DNA of 64,000 nucleotides, taken from assembly GCF_002797315.1 (NCBI RefSeq), contig NZ_KZ454936.1:2613645-2677644 (forward strand), in the 5' to 3' direction. This DNA comes from Bacillus sp. FJAT-44742 (GTDB taxonomy: Bacteria > Bacillota > Bacilli > Bacillales > Marinococcaceae). The notes under the pieces are model-generated. The model was not told the DNA's origin, did not search any database, and was given only the letters and a program-made list of their open reading frames with translations. Position numbers and translations under genes: made by a program. This document shows, piece after piece, positions 1 to 8,475 of this stretch (the stretch's first letter is position 1; the number at the start of each line of letters is the position of its first letter).

Positions 1-464
1 TCTACTGATTCTTTTGCAAGCATATAATTAAGCCCAAAATGCTTACCGACATCACGCAGGAACTGAACTACGTTCATTTCACCGATCCAGTCATAGTTAT
101 TCACAAGTTCTGCTTTATCTCCGCCATCAAAGCTTAAATACTTTTCCAGCTGCCCTTTAATTCTGTCGCTGTAGGATTTAACTATCTCCTCTTCATTTAG
201 TGTTCTTTCAGCGTTTTTCCCACTTGGATCTCCGATCAGGCCCGTTGCCCCGCCAACAAGAGCCAGCGGTTTATGACCTGCCAGCTGAAAGCGGCGCAGG
301 GTAATAATTGTCAGCAAGTGTCCAATATGCAGACTGTCTCCTGTCGGGTCAAACCCACAGTAGAGCGTTACTTGCTCTTTCTTAAGCAGAGACTCCAGCC
401 CCTCCCTGTCCGTTACCTGGTTTACAAGACCTCTGAATTCTAGTTCCTCTAAAATGTTCATCAT
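1..464 (-). CDS. tyrS: Tyrosyl-tRNA synthetase, N-terminal part (cut by window edge)
   Basis: Charges tRNA-Tyr with tyrosine in the cytoplasm. Only the first 154 codons are in the window; the gene continues past position 1. The translation starts [12 protein letters not shown], and the class I signature HIGH is present in the segment [10 protein letters not shown] around residue 47, preceded by CGFDPTGD, typical of TyrS. Two ATG codons are adjacent at 464 and 461; the ribosome site AAAGGAGAG just upstream (about 468-476) fits either. The gene lies behind a T-box leader with a likely tyrosine specifier, which independently supports the amino acid assignment. Identity is certain from the motif and leader; only the exact start is open by one codon. 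Confidence 0.96.
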   Translation of the reverse strand, partial: MMNILEELEFRGLVNQVTDREGLESLLKKEQVTLYCGFDPTGDSLHIGHLLTIITLRRFQLAGHKPLALVGGATGLIGDPSGKNAERTLNEEEIVKSYSDRIKGQLEKYLSFDGGDKAELVNNYDWIGEMNVVQFLRDVGKHFGLNYMLAKESV

Positions 465-487
465 CTTCTCTCCTTTAAAAAGTAAGA

Positions 488-511
488 TTATCGGGTATAT
501 TATCGGGTATA
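488..511. repeat. Tandem 12-mer, two copies
   Basis: TTATCGGGTATA occurs twice in direct tandem (488-499 and 500-511), in the tyrS 5' untranslated region between the T-box terminator and the start codon. No function is evident; it could reflect slippage. Confidence 0.7.
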
Positions 512-673
512 AGTATAGAAGGATACTTAGTTACAAAGTAGTACATATATCTTCTTCATATGCACAGTTAGCCTTATATGATATTTCTGCACAAACTCCC
601 GTAAGAAACGTCTTATTCGAAAGACGGACAGCGTGCTGTTAGTGCCATCACCTTTAAGAGAGCCAAGAATAAT

Positions 674-928
674 ACAAAAAACTCGTCCCAAGACAAGGGA
701 CGAGTTGGCCGCGGTACCACCCTTTTTGAAAGCTGAAAGTGCCTGCTTTCCACTTCGTTTAGATATCGGGAACAATCCCGTCCTCTCCCCTATCAATAAG
801 GGCGAGGAAGCTCAAGAACGTATTTCGCAAAAAGATTTATGTACCAGCTTTCACCAGCCGCCGGCTCTCTGTAACAGGGAAATCTATGCTACTTCAATCT
901 GTCATCACTTCAATATTTTTATGTAGAT
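674..928 (-). promoter_or_regulatory. T-box riboswitch leader of tyrS
   Basis: Read on the minus strand, the leader holds the T-box sequence GGGTGGTACCGCGG (709-722), which pairs with the acceptor end of uncharged tRNA. It is followed by a terminator hairpin whose arms AACTCGTCCC and GGGACGAGT lie at 681-706 with a T run at 676-680. Upstream is a structured stem I region containing AGAGAG and GGTGAAAG elements. A candidate specifier codon UAC (tyrosine) lies at 820-822 in the context GAAATACG. By family knowledge, uncharged tRNA-Tyr would stabilise the antiterminator and allow transcription of tyrS. Specifier placement is my reading, not a folded model. Confidence 0.92.
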
Positions 929-934
929 AATCCT

Positions 935-963
935 TTTGTACCAAATCTCTAAATGATTGTCAA
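935..963 (-). promoter_or_regulatory. Promoter of the tyrS leader
   Basis: On the minus strand a perfect -35 box TTGACA (958-963) is separated by 17 bases from a -10 box TACAAA (935-940, four of six matches to TATAAT). Transcription would begin near 928, immediately before the T-box stem I, which fits the leader position. Confidence 0.75.
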
Positions 964-1010
964 ACTGGTTGTAAAGCCTACTTTCACTTCATGTAGGAAT
1001 GTATGGTCTA

Positions 1011-1019
1011 TGCTATAAT
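1011..1019 (+). promoter_or_regulatory. Extended -10 promoter of the penicillin-binding protein gene
   Basis: TGCTATAAT gives a perfect -10 box (1014-1019) with the TGn extension; no good -35 box is seen at the usual distance. It lies 31 bases upstream of the start codon of the PBP gene. Confidence 0.6.
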
Positions 1020-1050
1020 ACGATTGATGTTTTTTGGGGGGAATACAAGA

Positions 1051-4000
1051 ATGAAAAGTTTTTTTGAGAGGTTAAATGCAAAAACCGATGAATGGAAAGA
1101 CCTTCCTGTCGTCAGAGGACTGAATATAACATCTTATGTTGTCTGGAATCTTATTTTAATTCTTTTTGTCCTTTTACTTATGGGAACGTTTTTTATTGGG
1201 GGAGCAGGTGCCGGGTATTTTGTTTCCCTGGTTGAAGACGAGCCAGCTCGCTCCTTTGACGAAATGGAAGAAGAGCTCTATGACTATGAAGAAACCAGTG
1301 AAATTTATTTTGCCGACGAGGTTTACTTAGGAGAAATTAGTTCTGATTTGGAAAGGCGAGATATAGAAGTTGACGAAGTATCTGATAATCTGGTGAATGC
1401 TATCATCGCCACAGAAGATGAATATTTTTTCGAACATGATGGTATCGTACCGAAAGCAATCATGCGAGCGACTTTCCAAGAAATCACTGGAGCAGCCAAT
1501 CAAACAGGAGGAAGTACGTTAACACAGCAAATCGTAAAAAACCAAATGCTTAGCAATGAAGTTTCCTTTGACCGCAAGGCGAGAGAAATAATGCTAGCGA
1601 TGAGAATGGAAGAATTCTTTGAAAAGGAAGATATTCTTGAAGCATACTTAAACATCGTGCCTTTCGGCCGAAACTCTAACGGACAAAATATTGCGGGCGT
1701 ACAAGCAGCTGCAGAAGGAATTTTCGGTGTAGACGCTGCTGAACTAAATATTCCACAAGCAGCTTTTATAGCAGGTCTGCCCCAAAACCCTTTTGGATAT
1801 ACCCCGTTTACATCAACAGGTGAAGTGAAAGACAGCTTTGATGCCGGTCTTAACCGCATGCAGACAGTCTTAAACAGAATGAAAGCCAGCGGCTATATTA
1901 CAGAAGAGGAATACGAGGAAGCACAGGCTTATGACATTGAAGAAAGCCTGGCTGACCCTCGCCCGAGAACATTCGATGAATATCCTTATTTAACTAATGA
2001 AGCACAGCGCCGTGCTATCCAAATTATAAGAGAACAATTGATTGAAGAAGACGGTGTAGATATAGAAGGAATGGACGAAGAAGAACGGCAGGAAACAATA
2101 TTATCCTACCATGAGGATGCTCGAGTGAAACTTGCTAACGGCGGGTATCAAGTGCATACCACTGTAAACAAGGATATTTATGATAATATGCAGGAAGCCG
2201 TGGATAATGTTGAATGGTTTGGCCCGGACAGGCAAGGAGAAGATGGTGAAGTAGAACCAGAGGAAGTCGGAGCTGTTATGATAGATAATCGCACAGGCGC
2301 TATTATTAGTTTTGTCGGAGGGCGCGATCACTCAAGAGAAAGCATGAATCATGCCACCCAAGGGTTTAGACAAAACGGTTCCACCATGAAGCCCCTTTTA
2401 GCATATGGACCAGCTATGGACCGGGGAGAACTTCAGCCTGGAACCATTGTGCCTGACGTACCCAGCACCTATAGTACTGGTGATGAGATCACAAACTTCA
2501 ACAGCGATGAATACGAAGGATTTATCCCTGTTCGTGAATCACTGGTTCGTTCTCAAAATATCCCTGCTGTAAAAGCATTGCAGCGTGTAGAGCATGAAGA
2601 TGCCCGGGAAGACTTGATCAATATGGGATTTACAAATCTAGACGAGAATGATCCATACGAGTCAGGCGCTATTGGTGGTTTAACCAACGGTGCAACCGTG
2701 GAGCAGAACACGGCTGCTTACAGCTTATTTGCTAACGACGGACAATATAACGATTCGTATATTATCGACCGAATTGAAACCCATGACGGCGAAGTGATAT
2801 ATGAGCATGAACCGGAACCTAGAGAAGTGTTTTCTGCCCAAACTGCTTATCTTATGCTGGACATTTTACGAGACGTGCTGGGCACAGAGGAAGGAACAGC
2901 CACTTCCCTTCCGGACATGTTAGACTTTGAAGGTGACTGGGCTGGAAAAACAGGAACGACAAATGAAATCCATGATGCCTGGTTTGTTGGCTTTAACCCA
3001 AATGTGACCTTTGGTGTGTGGCTGGGCTATGATATTCCTCAATCCCTTGCTGAAAGACATAACGGCAGAGGCTATAGCTGGAGAACCCAAAGGATATGGG
3101 CAGACTTCATGAACGCTGCCTATGAAGGTGATCCAGAAGCATTGGGAATAGAAGATACTTTTGAACAGCCAGATGGTGTTGTAAGTCAGGAGATTTGCGG
3201 GATATCAGGCATGCTGCCTTCCGATCTGTGTGAGGAAGCAGACCTGGTAACAGAAGATTTATTTAATGAAGAATTTCTCCCGACTGAAGAAGATGACAGT
3301 TTAAGTGAAGTAGAGTACGTAACGATTGATGGCACTCCATACCGGGCCCTTGATGATACGCCATCAGAGTTTACTGACAACGGCATTGCTGTTAAAGAAG
3401 AATATTTTGATATTGATGAAGATGAGGATATTAGTGATTATTTACCTGACAACTGGGATAACGTTATTCCGGACGTGGAAGCTCCTGATAATGGACGCAC
3501 TCCTTCCTCTGTATCAAATATTTCTATCAACAGCGGAGAACTCACCTGGTCCCAGCATTCTGATAACGACATTGTAGGCTACCGCATCTACCAGGCGTCT
3601 TCAGAGAGCGGATCTTTTTCACCAGTCGGTGTTTCTAAAGGGAATACAAACACCTCGTACAATTTAGGCTCTGGTAGTAGTGCTTATTATGTCACCGCTG
3701 TAGATTCTGCGGGAAGAGAGTCCTCTTCCTCCTCTACTGCAGTTGGAGAAGGATCAGGAAGCAGCGGCTCTACAGAGGATGAGGACTCTGAAGACAACGG
3801 CTCTAATGGCAATAACGATGATGAAGGGAATAACTATTCAGAAGAAGAAACTGATAATAATAACGAAGAAGCAGACGAAACAGGCGACTCTTCAGAGTCT
3901 GAGGAAAACAATGAAGAAGAATCCAATATAAACGAAGGAGAAGGAGACACAAGCAACTCTTCAAATAATGAAGAGGATTCCTCCGCCGCTGCTGACAGCG

Positions 4001-4662
4001 GCCAGGAGGATAACTCATCAGAAAATCCTACAAGTGAATCCAGTGACACCAGCTCCGACAGCAGTGATGAAGAAAGCTCCTCATCAGAACCAAGCGAGGA
4101 GAATCAGAACTCCGATACAAATAGCAATGGTACGGAAGAGTCAAGTGACACCAGTTCGAACAACAATGAAGAAGAGCCCTCACCATCCGAAACGAATGGA
4201 GAAGAAGAGGCTTCTTCCGGTTCCTCTGATAACGGTGCAGAAGAGTCAGATGACACAAGTTCCAACAATGAAGAAGAAGCCTCATCCTCCGATACGAATG
4301 GAGAAGAAGAGGCTCCTTCCGATTCCTCTGATAACAGTGCAGAAGAGTCAGATGACACCAGCTCGGACAACAATGAAGAAGAAGCCTCATCCTCCGATAC
4401 GAATGGAGAAGAAGAGGCTTCTTCCAATTCCGCTGATAACAGTCCAGAAGAGTCAGATGACACCAGCTCGGACAACAATGAAGAAGAAGCCTCATCCTCC
4501 GATACGAATGGAGAAGAAGAGGCTTCTTCCAATTCCGCTGATAACGGTGCAGAAGAGTCAGATGACGAAGACGCTGACAACGAGGAAAATCAAGCGGATA
4601 CCAATGCTGAAGATCAGGAAAACAGTGAAGACGGATCAGAATCGGATGATGAAGACGACTAA
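1051..4662 (+). CDS. Class A penicillin-binding protein with FN3 domain and long acidic repeat tail
   Basis: Bifunctional peptidoglycan synthase: polymerises glycan strands and cross-links peptides at the outer face of the membrane. Start 1051 is preferred over 1003 because GGGGGGA lies just upstream. Order in the 1203 residues: cytoplasmic N-terminus, one membrane segment (about 31-58), glycosyltransferase family 51 (ATEDEYFFEHDG near 120-131, GGSTLTQQIVKN near 153-164), transpeptidase with SxxK at S444, SxN at S501-N503 and KTGT at 633-636, a fibronectin type III domain (about 810-900), then about 300 residues of Ser/Glu/Asp/Asn-rich low complexity with four tandem units of about 35 residues near the end. 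Catalytic motifs are intact. The length is well above usual class A PBPs (about 650-900) because of the tail. Family paralogue (PonA/PbpF-type) not assigned. Confidence 0.95.
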   Translation: MKSFFERLNAKTDEWKDLPVVRGLNITSYVVWNLILILFVLLLMGTFFIGGAGAGYFVSLVEDEPARSFDEMEEELYDYEETSEIYFADEVYLGEISSDLERRDIEVDEVSDNLVNAIIATEDEYFFEHDGIVPKAIMRATFQEITGAANQTGGSTLTQQIVKNQMLSNEVSFDRKAREIMLAMRMEEFFEKEDILEAYLNIVPFGRNSNGQNIAGVQAAAEGIFGVDAAELNIPQAAFIAGLPQNPFGYTPFTSTGEVKDSFDAGLNRMQTVLNRMKASGYITEEEYEEAQAYDIEESLADPRPRTFDEYPYLTNEAQRRAIQIIREQLIEEDGVDIEGMDEEERQETILSYHEDARVKLANGGYQVHTTVNKDIYDNMQEAVDNVEWFGPDRQGEDGEVEPEEVGAVMIDNRTGAIISFVGGRDHSRESMNHATQGFRQNGSTMKPLLAYGPAMDRGELQPGTIVPDVPSTYSTGDEITNFNSDEYEGFIPVRESLVRSQNIPAVKALQRVEHEDAREDLINMGFTNLDENDPYESGAIGGLTNGATVEQNTAAYSLFANDGQYNDSYIIDRIETHDGEVIYEHEPEPREVFSAQTAYLMLDILRDVLGTEEGTATSLPDMLDFEGDWAGKTGTTNEIHDAWFVGFNPNVTFGVWLGYDIPQSLAERHNGRGYSWRTQRIWADFMNAAYEGDPEALGIEDTFEQPDGVVSQEICGISGMLPSDLCEEADLVTEDLFNEEFLPTEEDDSLSEVEYVTIDGTPYRALDDTPSEFTDNGIAVKEEYFDIDEDEDISDYLPDNWDNVIPDVEAPDNGRTPSSVSNISINSGELTWSQHSDNDIVGYRIYQASSESGSFSPVGVSKGNTNTSYNLGSGSSAYYVTAVDSAGRESSSSSTAVGEGSGSSGSTEDEDSEDNGSNGNNDDEGNNYSEEETDNNNEEADETGDSSESEENNEEESNINEGEGDTSNSSNNEEDSSAAADSGQEDNSSENPTSESSDTSSDSSDEESSSSEPSEENQNSDTNSNGTEESSDTSSNNNEEEPSPSETNGEEEASSGSSDNGAEESDDTSSNNEEEASSSDTNGEEEAPSDSSDNSAEESDDTSSDNNEEEASSSDTNGEEEASSNSADNSPEESDDTSSDNNEEEASSSDTNGEEEASSNSADNGAEESDDEDADNEENQADTNAEDQENSEDGSESDDEDD
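4135..4551 (+). repeat. Four tandem coding repeats in the PBP tail
   Basis: Four in-frame copies starting at 4135, 4240, 4342 and 4447, with lengths 105, 102, 105 and 105 bases. Each encodes a unit beginning EES(S/D)DTSS and containing NGEEEA. The last two copies are nearly identical in DNA, so the array is probably young and prone to copy-number change. The encoded tract is strongly acidic and serine-rich. Confidence 0.95.
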
Positions 4663-4713
4663 CTATATTTTTTGCAGAAAAAGTGACTGGAACAAACATG
4701 TCTCACCTAAGGA

Positions 4714-4755
4714 AATAAGGCTCCATTATCGTCTTTTGATAATTGGAGCCTTATT
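4714..4755 (+). terminator. Hairpin after the PBP gene
   Basis: Long inverted repeat with arms AATAAGGCTCC and GGAGCCTTATT extended inward by TATC/GATA, 52 bases after the PBP stop. The loop is GTCTTTT. The T tract after the stem is short, so it may be a terminator of moderate strength. Confidence 0.65.
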
Positions 4756-4977
4756 TATGGATTCAATACTGTTTGATTACCCGACTGGAGGGTGTACTTT
4801 CTCAAGTTCACCGCCATCAGGGCAAACTCTAGTTCGCTTTTCACTTTTTCCTTGCCTCCCATCGACATCCGAGGACATGCAAATTATCCTTCAGAATTCT
4901 CGTGACTGGCTCAGCTCCACGTCGATCTTACGCTTCCCGTATATCTCGCCTGTGGTTAGCCAAACCCTTGCCGGCGA
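4756..4977. other. Intergenic stretch with no recognised feature
   Basis: Between the PBP terminator and the direct repeats. No credible reading frame with a ribosome site, no clear RNA structure and no transposon remnant could be recognised. Confidence 0.5.
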
Positions 4978-5104
4978 GACACCGTGAAGGCGAATGAAAT
5001 GAAGCTTGAACGCATGTCGCACTTGTGCCTTTTAGGTGCATAGAAGACACCGTGAAAGCAAATGAAAGGAAGCTTGAACGGACGAGCACTTGTGCCTTTT
5101 AGGT
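4978..5104 (+). repeat. Two direct copies of a 60-bp element
   Basis: Copy 1 (4978-5037) and copy 2 (5046-5104) share GACACCGTGAA, AATGAAA, GAAGCTTGAACG and GCACTTGTGCCTTTTAGGT with few differences. A shorter related piece occurs inverted at 29110-29135. No reading frame is conserved across the copies. Confidence 0.85.
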
Positions 5105-5150
5105 AAACATAAGTGTACCTTTGAACAATCACCCATTAGAATACTGTAAT

Positions 5151-5185
5151 CAAAAAAAGAGCCCTCACCGATGGTGAAGGCTCTT
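5151..5185 (-). terminator. Rho-independent terminator of acsA
   Basis: On the minus strand the arms AGAGCCTTCACC and GGTGAGGGCTCT are followed by seven T. It lies about 34 bases after the acsA stop codon. Confidence 0.9.
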
Positions 5186-5218
5186 CTCTAGCTGGGTTTT
5201 GTCCCCAGCGCTTTCCCA

Positions 5219-6937
5219 TTAATCTTCCATTGTAGATAAATCACCTGTTGGTAAATCAAGCTCCCAAGCTTTCAATACGCGGCGCATGATCTTACCACTG
5301 CGTGTTTTAGGAAGCTTATCTCGGAATTCGATCTCCCTAGGCGCAGCATGAGCAGCCAACCCTTTTTTCACAAAGGTACGGATTTCTTCTTTTAAATCTT
5401 CTGTAACTTCATAGCCGTCTCTTAATGCTACAAATGCTTTAATAATTTCTCCCCGGACAGGATCAGGCTTACCAATAACACCAGCTTCAGCAACTGCTGG
5501 ATGTTCCACCAGTTTACTTTCTACTTCAAACGGACCAACTCTCTCTCCAGCTGTCATAATGACGTCGTCAATACGACCCTGGAACCAAAAGTATCCGTCT
5601 TCATCCATGTAAGCAGAATCCCCGGAGACATACCATCCATCAATCTCAAAGTAACTATTATACTTCTCTTCATTATTCCAGATCGTTCTCATCATGGATG
5701 GCCATCCTTTTTCAATCGCAAGGTTCCCCATCCGGTTTGGCGGCAACTCATTCCCTTGGTCATCAATGATTGCAGCCTTCACACCTGGTATAGGCTTGCC
5801 CATGGATCCAGGCTTAATTGTCATGCTAGGATAGTTACAAATCATTTGAGCCCCAGTTTCAGTCATCCACCATGTATCATGAATCCGAAGGTTAAAGACT
5901 TTTTCACCCCAGCGAACTACTTCCGGATTTAATGGCTCCCCTACACTCAAGATGTGACGAAGAGAAGATAAGTCATACTCTTTCATCAGTTCATCACCTG
6001 CACTCATAAGCATACGGAATGCTGTAGGAGCACTATACCAGACTGTCACCTTGTATTTTTCTAACGTGGAATACCAATCCTGCGGGCTAAAGCGGCCTCC
6101 TCTTACTACGTTAGTAGCACCTACGAGCCAAGGTCCAAAAATACCATAGGATGTTCCTGTGACCCAGCCAGGGTCCGCTGTGCACCAGTACACGTCGTCT
6201 TCTTTAAGATCAAGAACCCATTTAGCTGTCTGGTAATGTTGAAGCATTGCATTGTGTACATGAAGTACACCTTTTGGTTTACCGGTAGATCCCGAAGTAT
6301 AGTGAAGGATTAGTCCATCCTCACGATCAACCCATTCAACTTCAAATTCGCCGCTTGCCTTGTCAAGACGAGCACTATAATCTAAGTAAGGACCTTCTTC
6401 TTTTACATTATCCCCTTGGATAAATACTGTATTTAAGTTTGGAAGATCATCAACAGGAACACGTTCAAGCAAATCTGGTGTAGTAACCAGTGCTTTGGCG
6501 TCACTGTCTTCTAGTCTGTCCCGGACAGCACCTTCCATAAATGCTTCAAACAATGGGCCGACAATTGCCCCTAGCTTTATAGCACCAAGGACCGCAAAGT
6601 AAAGCTCTGGAGAACGGGGCATAAAGATGAACAAGCGATCACCTTTTGTGATACCTGCTTCCTTAAAAATGTTTGCAGCCTTATTTGTCATTTCTTTCAT
6701 TTCGGAGAAAGTATACTTTTCGTCTCTATTAGCATCACTATAATATAAAGCGACCTGATCTTTTTTATCAGGAGAGTCAGCATAGCGATCGATGGCTTCA
6801 TGGGCCAAGTTAACCTTTCCTGTATCACTCCAGGAGAAATTTTTCTCTGCTTCTGACCAATTAAAGTTCTTAGCCGCTTCTTCGTAACTTTCAAGATTGA
6901 ATTTTCCATCCTTTGGTGGAAGCGTTTGCACGTTCAT
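5219..6937 (-). CDS. acsA: Acetyl-CoA synthetase
   Basis: AMP-forming acetate:CoA ligase (acetate + ATP + CoA to acetyl-CoA + AMP + PPi). The 572-residue protein matches the B. subtilis AcsA pattern along its length. It has the adenylate-forming motif YTSGSTGKPKG, the motif TWWMTETG, YVSGDSAYMDEDGYFWF, and the C-terminal acetylation-site motif PKTRSGKIMRR, whose lysine is the target of AcuA in B. subtilis. I start at ATG 6937 (MNVQTLPPKDG), in line with homologues, rather than the upstream codon at 6973; GAGAGG lies upstream. It diverges from acuABC, whose products switch AcsA activity by lysine acetylation and deacetylation in B. subtilis, so substrate enzyme and regulators sit together. Confidence 0.97.
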   Translation of the reverse strand: MNVQTLPPKDGKFNLESYEEAAKNFNWSEAEKNFSWSDTGKVNLAHEAIDRYADSPDKKDQVALYYSDANRDEKYTFSEMKEMTNKAANIFKEAGITKGDRLFIFMPRSPELYFAVLGAIKLGAIVGPLFEAFMEGAVRDRLEDSDAKALVTTPDLLERVPVDDLPNLNTVFIQGDNVKEEGPYLDYSARLDKASGEFEVEWVDREDGLILHYTSGSTGKPKGVLHVHNAMLQHYQTAKWVLDLKEDDVYWCTADPGWVTGTSYGIFGPWLVGATNVVRGGRFSPQDWYSTLEKYKVTVWYSAPTAFRMLMSAGDELMKEYDLSSLRHILSVGEPLNPEVVRWGEKVFNLRIHDTWWMTETGAQMICNYPSMTIKPGSMGKPIPGVKAAIIDDQGNELPPNRMGNLAIEKGWPSMMRTIWNNEEKYNSYFEIDGWYVSGDSAYMDEDGYFWFQGRIDDVIMTAGERVGPFEVESKLVEHPAVAEAGVIGKPDPVRGEIIKAFVALRDGYEVTEDLKEEIRTFVKKGLAAHAAPREIEFRDKLPKTRSGKIMRRVLKAWELDLPTGDLSTMED

Positions 6938-6977
6938 ATACCATCTTCCTCTCTTTTGAAGTTCTCTCTTCATAAGT

Positions 6978-7006
6978 AGTATAATATATTATGAATTTTT
7001 CTTCAA
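6978..7006 (-). promoter_or_regulatory. Promoter of acsA
   Basis: Minus-strand -35 TTGAAG (7001-7006) and -10 TATACT (6978-6983) with a 17-base spacer, about 35 bases upstream of the start codon. Confidence 0.6.
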
Positions 7007-7055
7007 TTTTAAATTCAAAGATAAGTGGAATTTTGTCAAAATTGTGTATCTTGTA

Positions 7056-7068
7056 ACCGAATTTCGGT
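7056..7068. promoter_or_regulatory. Palindrome between acsA and acuA, possible operator
   Basis: ACCGAATTTCGGT is an inverted repeat with six-base arms around a central base, midway between the divergent acsA and acuA genes. It does not match the cre consensus. A regulator is not identifiable from sequence. Confidence 0.35.
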
Positions 7069-7146
7069 AAAATGTAACCATAGAAAATCTAGTCATGTAT
7101 AATTGTGATAGTTCACATCTTACCAATCATAAAAGGTGGTACTTCC

Positions 7147-7779
7147 ATGATCCATAAGAAAAGATACTATTCAAATGAGGTGAATTTCCAAGATCGAACC
7201 ATTTTACTTGAAGGACCGATTTCTGGAAAAAAACTTAATGAATACGAATTTCACGAAGGGTTAATAGCTTTTCGAAAGCCTGAAGAACAAAAGAAAGCAC
7301 TGATTGGGATTGCCGACCTTCCTGAAGGCCGCATTAATGTAGCTGTAGACGGAAACACAGTCATAGGATATGTGACGTTTGTTTATCCAGATCCTATGGA
7401 ACGCTGGTCGAATGCGAAAATGGATAATTTATTAGAATTAGGCGCCATAGAAGTGGCTGATGGCTACAGAGGAGCGAAGCTGGGCACTGGCCTGCTTGAA
7501 CTGTCCATGCTTGATGATGCAATGGAAGATTATATTGTTATTACAACTGAATATTATTGGCACTGGGATTTAAAAGGCAGCGGGCTCTCAGTTTGGGAAT
7601 ACCGAAAAGTAATGGAAAAAATGATGAATGCCGGGGGACTTGAATGGATGGCTACAGATGACCCTGAAATCAGCTCCCATCCTGCAAACTGCCTGATGGT
7701 CAGAATCGGGAGCAGAGTTAAAACCAATGACATTCAAGAATTTGATGCTGTACGGTTTACAAACAGGTTTATGTATTAA
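7147..7779 (+). CDS. acuA: Protein lysine acetyltransferase AcuA
   Basis: GNAT-type acetyltransferase that in B. subtilis acetylates and inactivates AcsA. The 210-residue product has the same length as the B. subtilis protein, and the acetyl-CoA-binding turn appears as YRGAKLGTGLLELSM near residues 114-128. Start 7147 is chosen because AAAGGTGG lies eight bases upstream; an earlier GTG at 7105 has no ribosome site. It is the first gene of acuABC; a -10-like TATAAT lies at 7098-7103 but the -35 box is poor. Confidence 0.94.
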   Translation: MIHKKRYYSNEVNFQDRTILLEGPISGKKLNEYEFHEGLIAFRKPEEQKKALIGIADLPEGRINVAVDGNTVIGYVTFVYPDPMERWSNAKMDNLLELGAIEVADGYRGAKLGTGLLELSMLDDAMEDYIVITTEYYWHWDLKGSGLSVWEYRKVMEKMMNAGGLEWMATDDPEISSHPANCLMVRIGSRVKTNDIQEFDAVRFTNRFMY

Positions 7780-7800
7780 TTACTCAACCTATTATGGATC

Positions 7801-7814
7801 TGAAAGCGCTTTAA
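7801..7814 (+). promoter_or_regulatory. cre (CcpA operator) between acuA and acuB
   Basis: TGAAAGCGCTTTAA differs from the strong cre form TGAAAGCGCTTTCA at one position and has the perfect core palindrome AAAGCGCTTT. It lies in the 48-base gap between acuA and acuB, 13 bases before the acuB start. CcpA is encoded 5 kb away in this window. Confidence 0.65.
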
Positions 7815-7827
7815 AGAGGTGATGACT

Positions 7828-8475
7828 ATGTTGGTAGAAGAAATTATGAAGAAAGATGCTGTTACTCTTGGTAAAGATGCAACAATTGAAGAGGCTATGC
7901 TTCTTCTTGAAAAGCATAGAATACGTCACATTCCAATCTTAGAAGAAGATAATACGATTGCAGGAATTGTTTCCGATCGAGATGTCCGAGATGCCAGTCC
8001 TTCTATATTCCATACGAATGAACATTTAGAAGACTATCAGAAACCAGTCTCAACTATTATGAAATACCCGGTTATTACTGCTCATCCTCTTGATTTTGTG
8101 GAAGAAGTAGCATCGGTTTTGTACGAACACCAGATCAATTGCCTCCCGATTGCAGCAGAAGACGATAAATTTTTAGGGCTTATTACTGGTACTGATATTC
8201 TGCATACATTGGTTGAATTAACAGGGGCTCACCAGCCAAGCTCACAAATAGAAATTAAGGTACCAAATATATCTGGCCAACTTGCAGAAATTGCTAATAT
8301 TTTAAGAGAAAACAACGTAAATGTCACCAGTGTCCTTGTATATCCACACAAGGACGTAAGCTATAAGATTATTACTGTTCGCGTACAGACAATGGACCCA
8401 AGGGGGGTTATCAAGGCTATTAAATCCAAAGGATTTGAAATATACTGGCCTATCCAACTGGAGCCTGGCTTATGA
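7828..8475 (+). CDS. acuB: CBS-ACT domain protein AcuB
   Basis: Member of the acetoin/acetate utilisation cluster; its biochemical role is not firmly known. The 215-residue protein has two CBS domains (about 1-60 and 72-135, with IRHIPILEEDNTIAGIVSDRD and INCLPIAAEDDKFLGLITGTD-like segments) and a C-terminal ACT-like domain (about 143-215), suggesting ligand sensing. Start 7828 follows AGAGGTG at seven bases; in-frame GTG 7819 and ATG 7822 overlap that ribosome site and are less likely. It overlaps acuC by four bases (ATGA), so the two are translationally coupled. Confidence 0.94.
   Translation: MLVEEIMKKDAVTLGKDATIEEAMLLLEKHRIRHIPILEEDNTIAGIVSDRDVRDASPSIFHTNEHLEDYQKPVSTIMKYPVITAHPLDFVEEVASVLYEHQINCLPIAAEDDKFLGLITGTDILHTLVELTGAHQPSSQIEIKVPNISGQLAEIANILRENNVNVTSVLVYPHKDVSYKIITVRVQTMDPRGVIKAIKSKGFEIYWPIQLEPGL

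Noticed and set aside
4028-4699. Long open frames on the minus strand and in other plus frames (for example 3968-4987) over the PBP tail
   Set aside because: They mirror the repeated Ser/Glu codons of the tail, have no ribosome site of their own and give low-complexity products.
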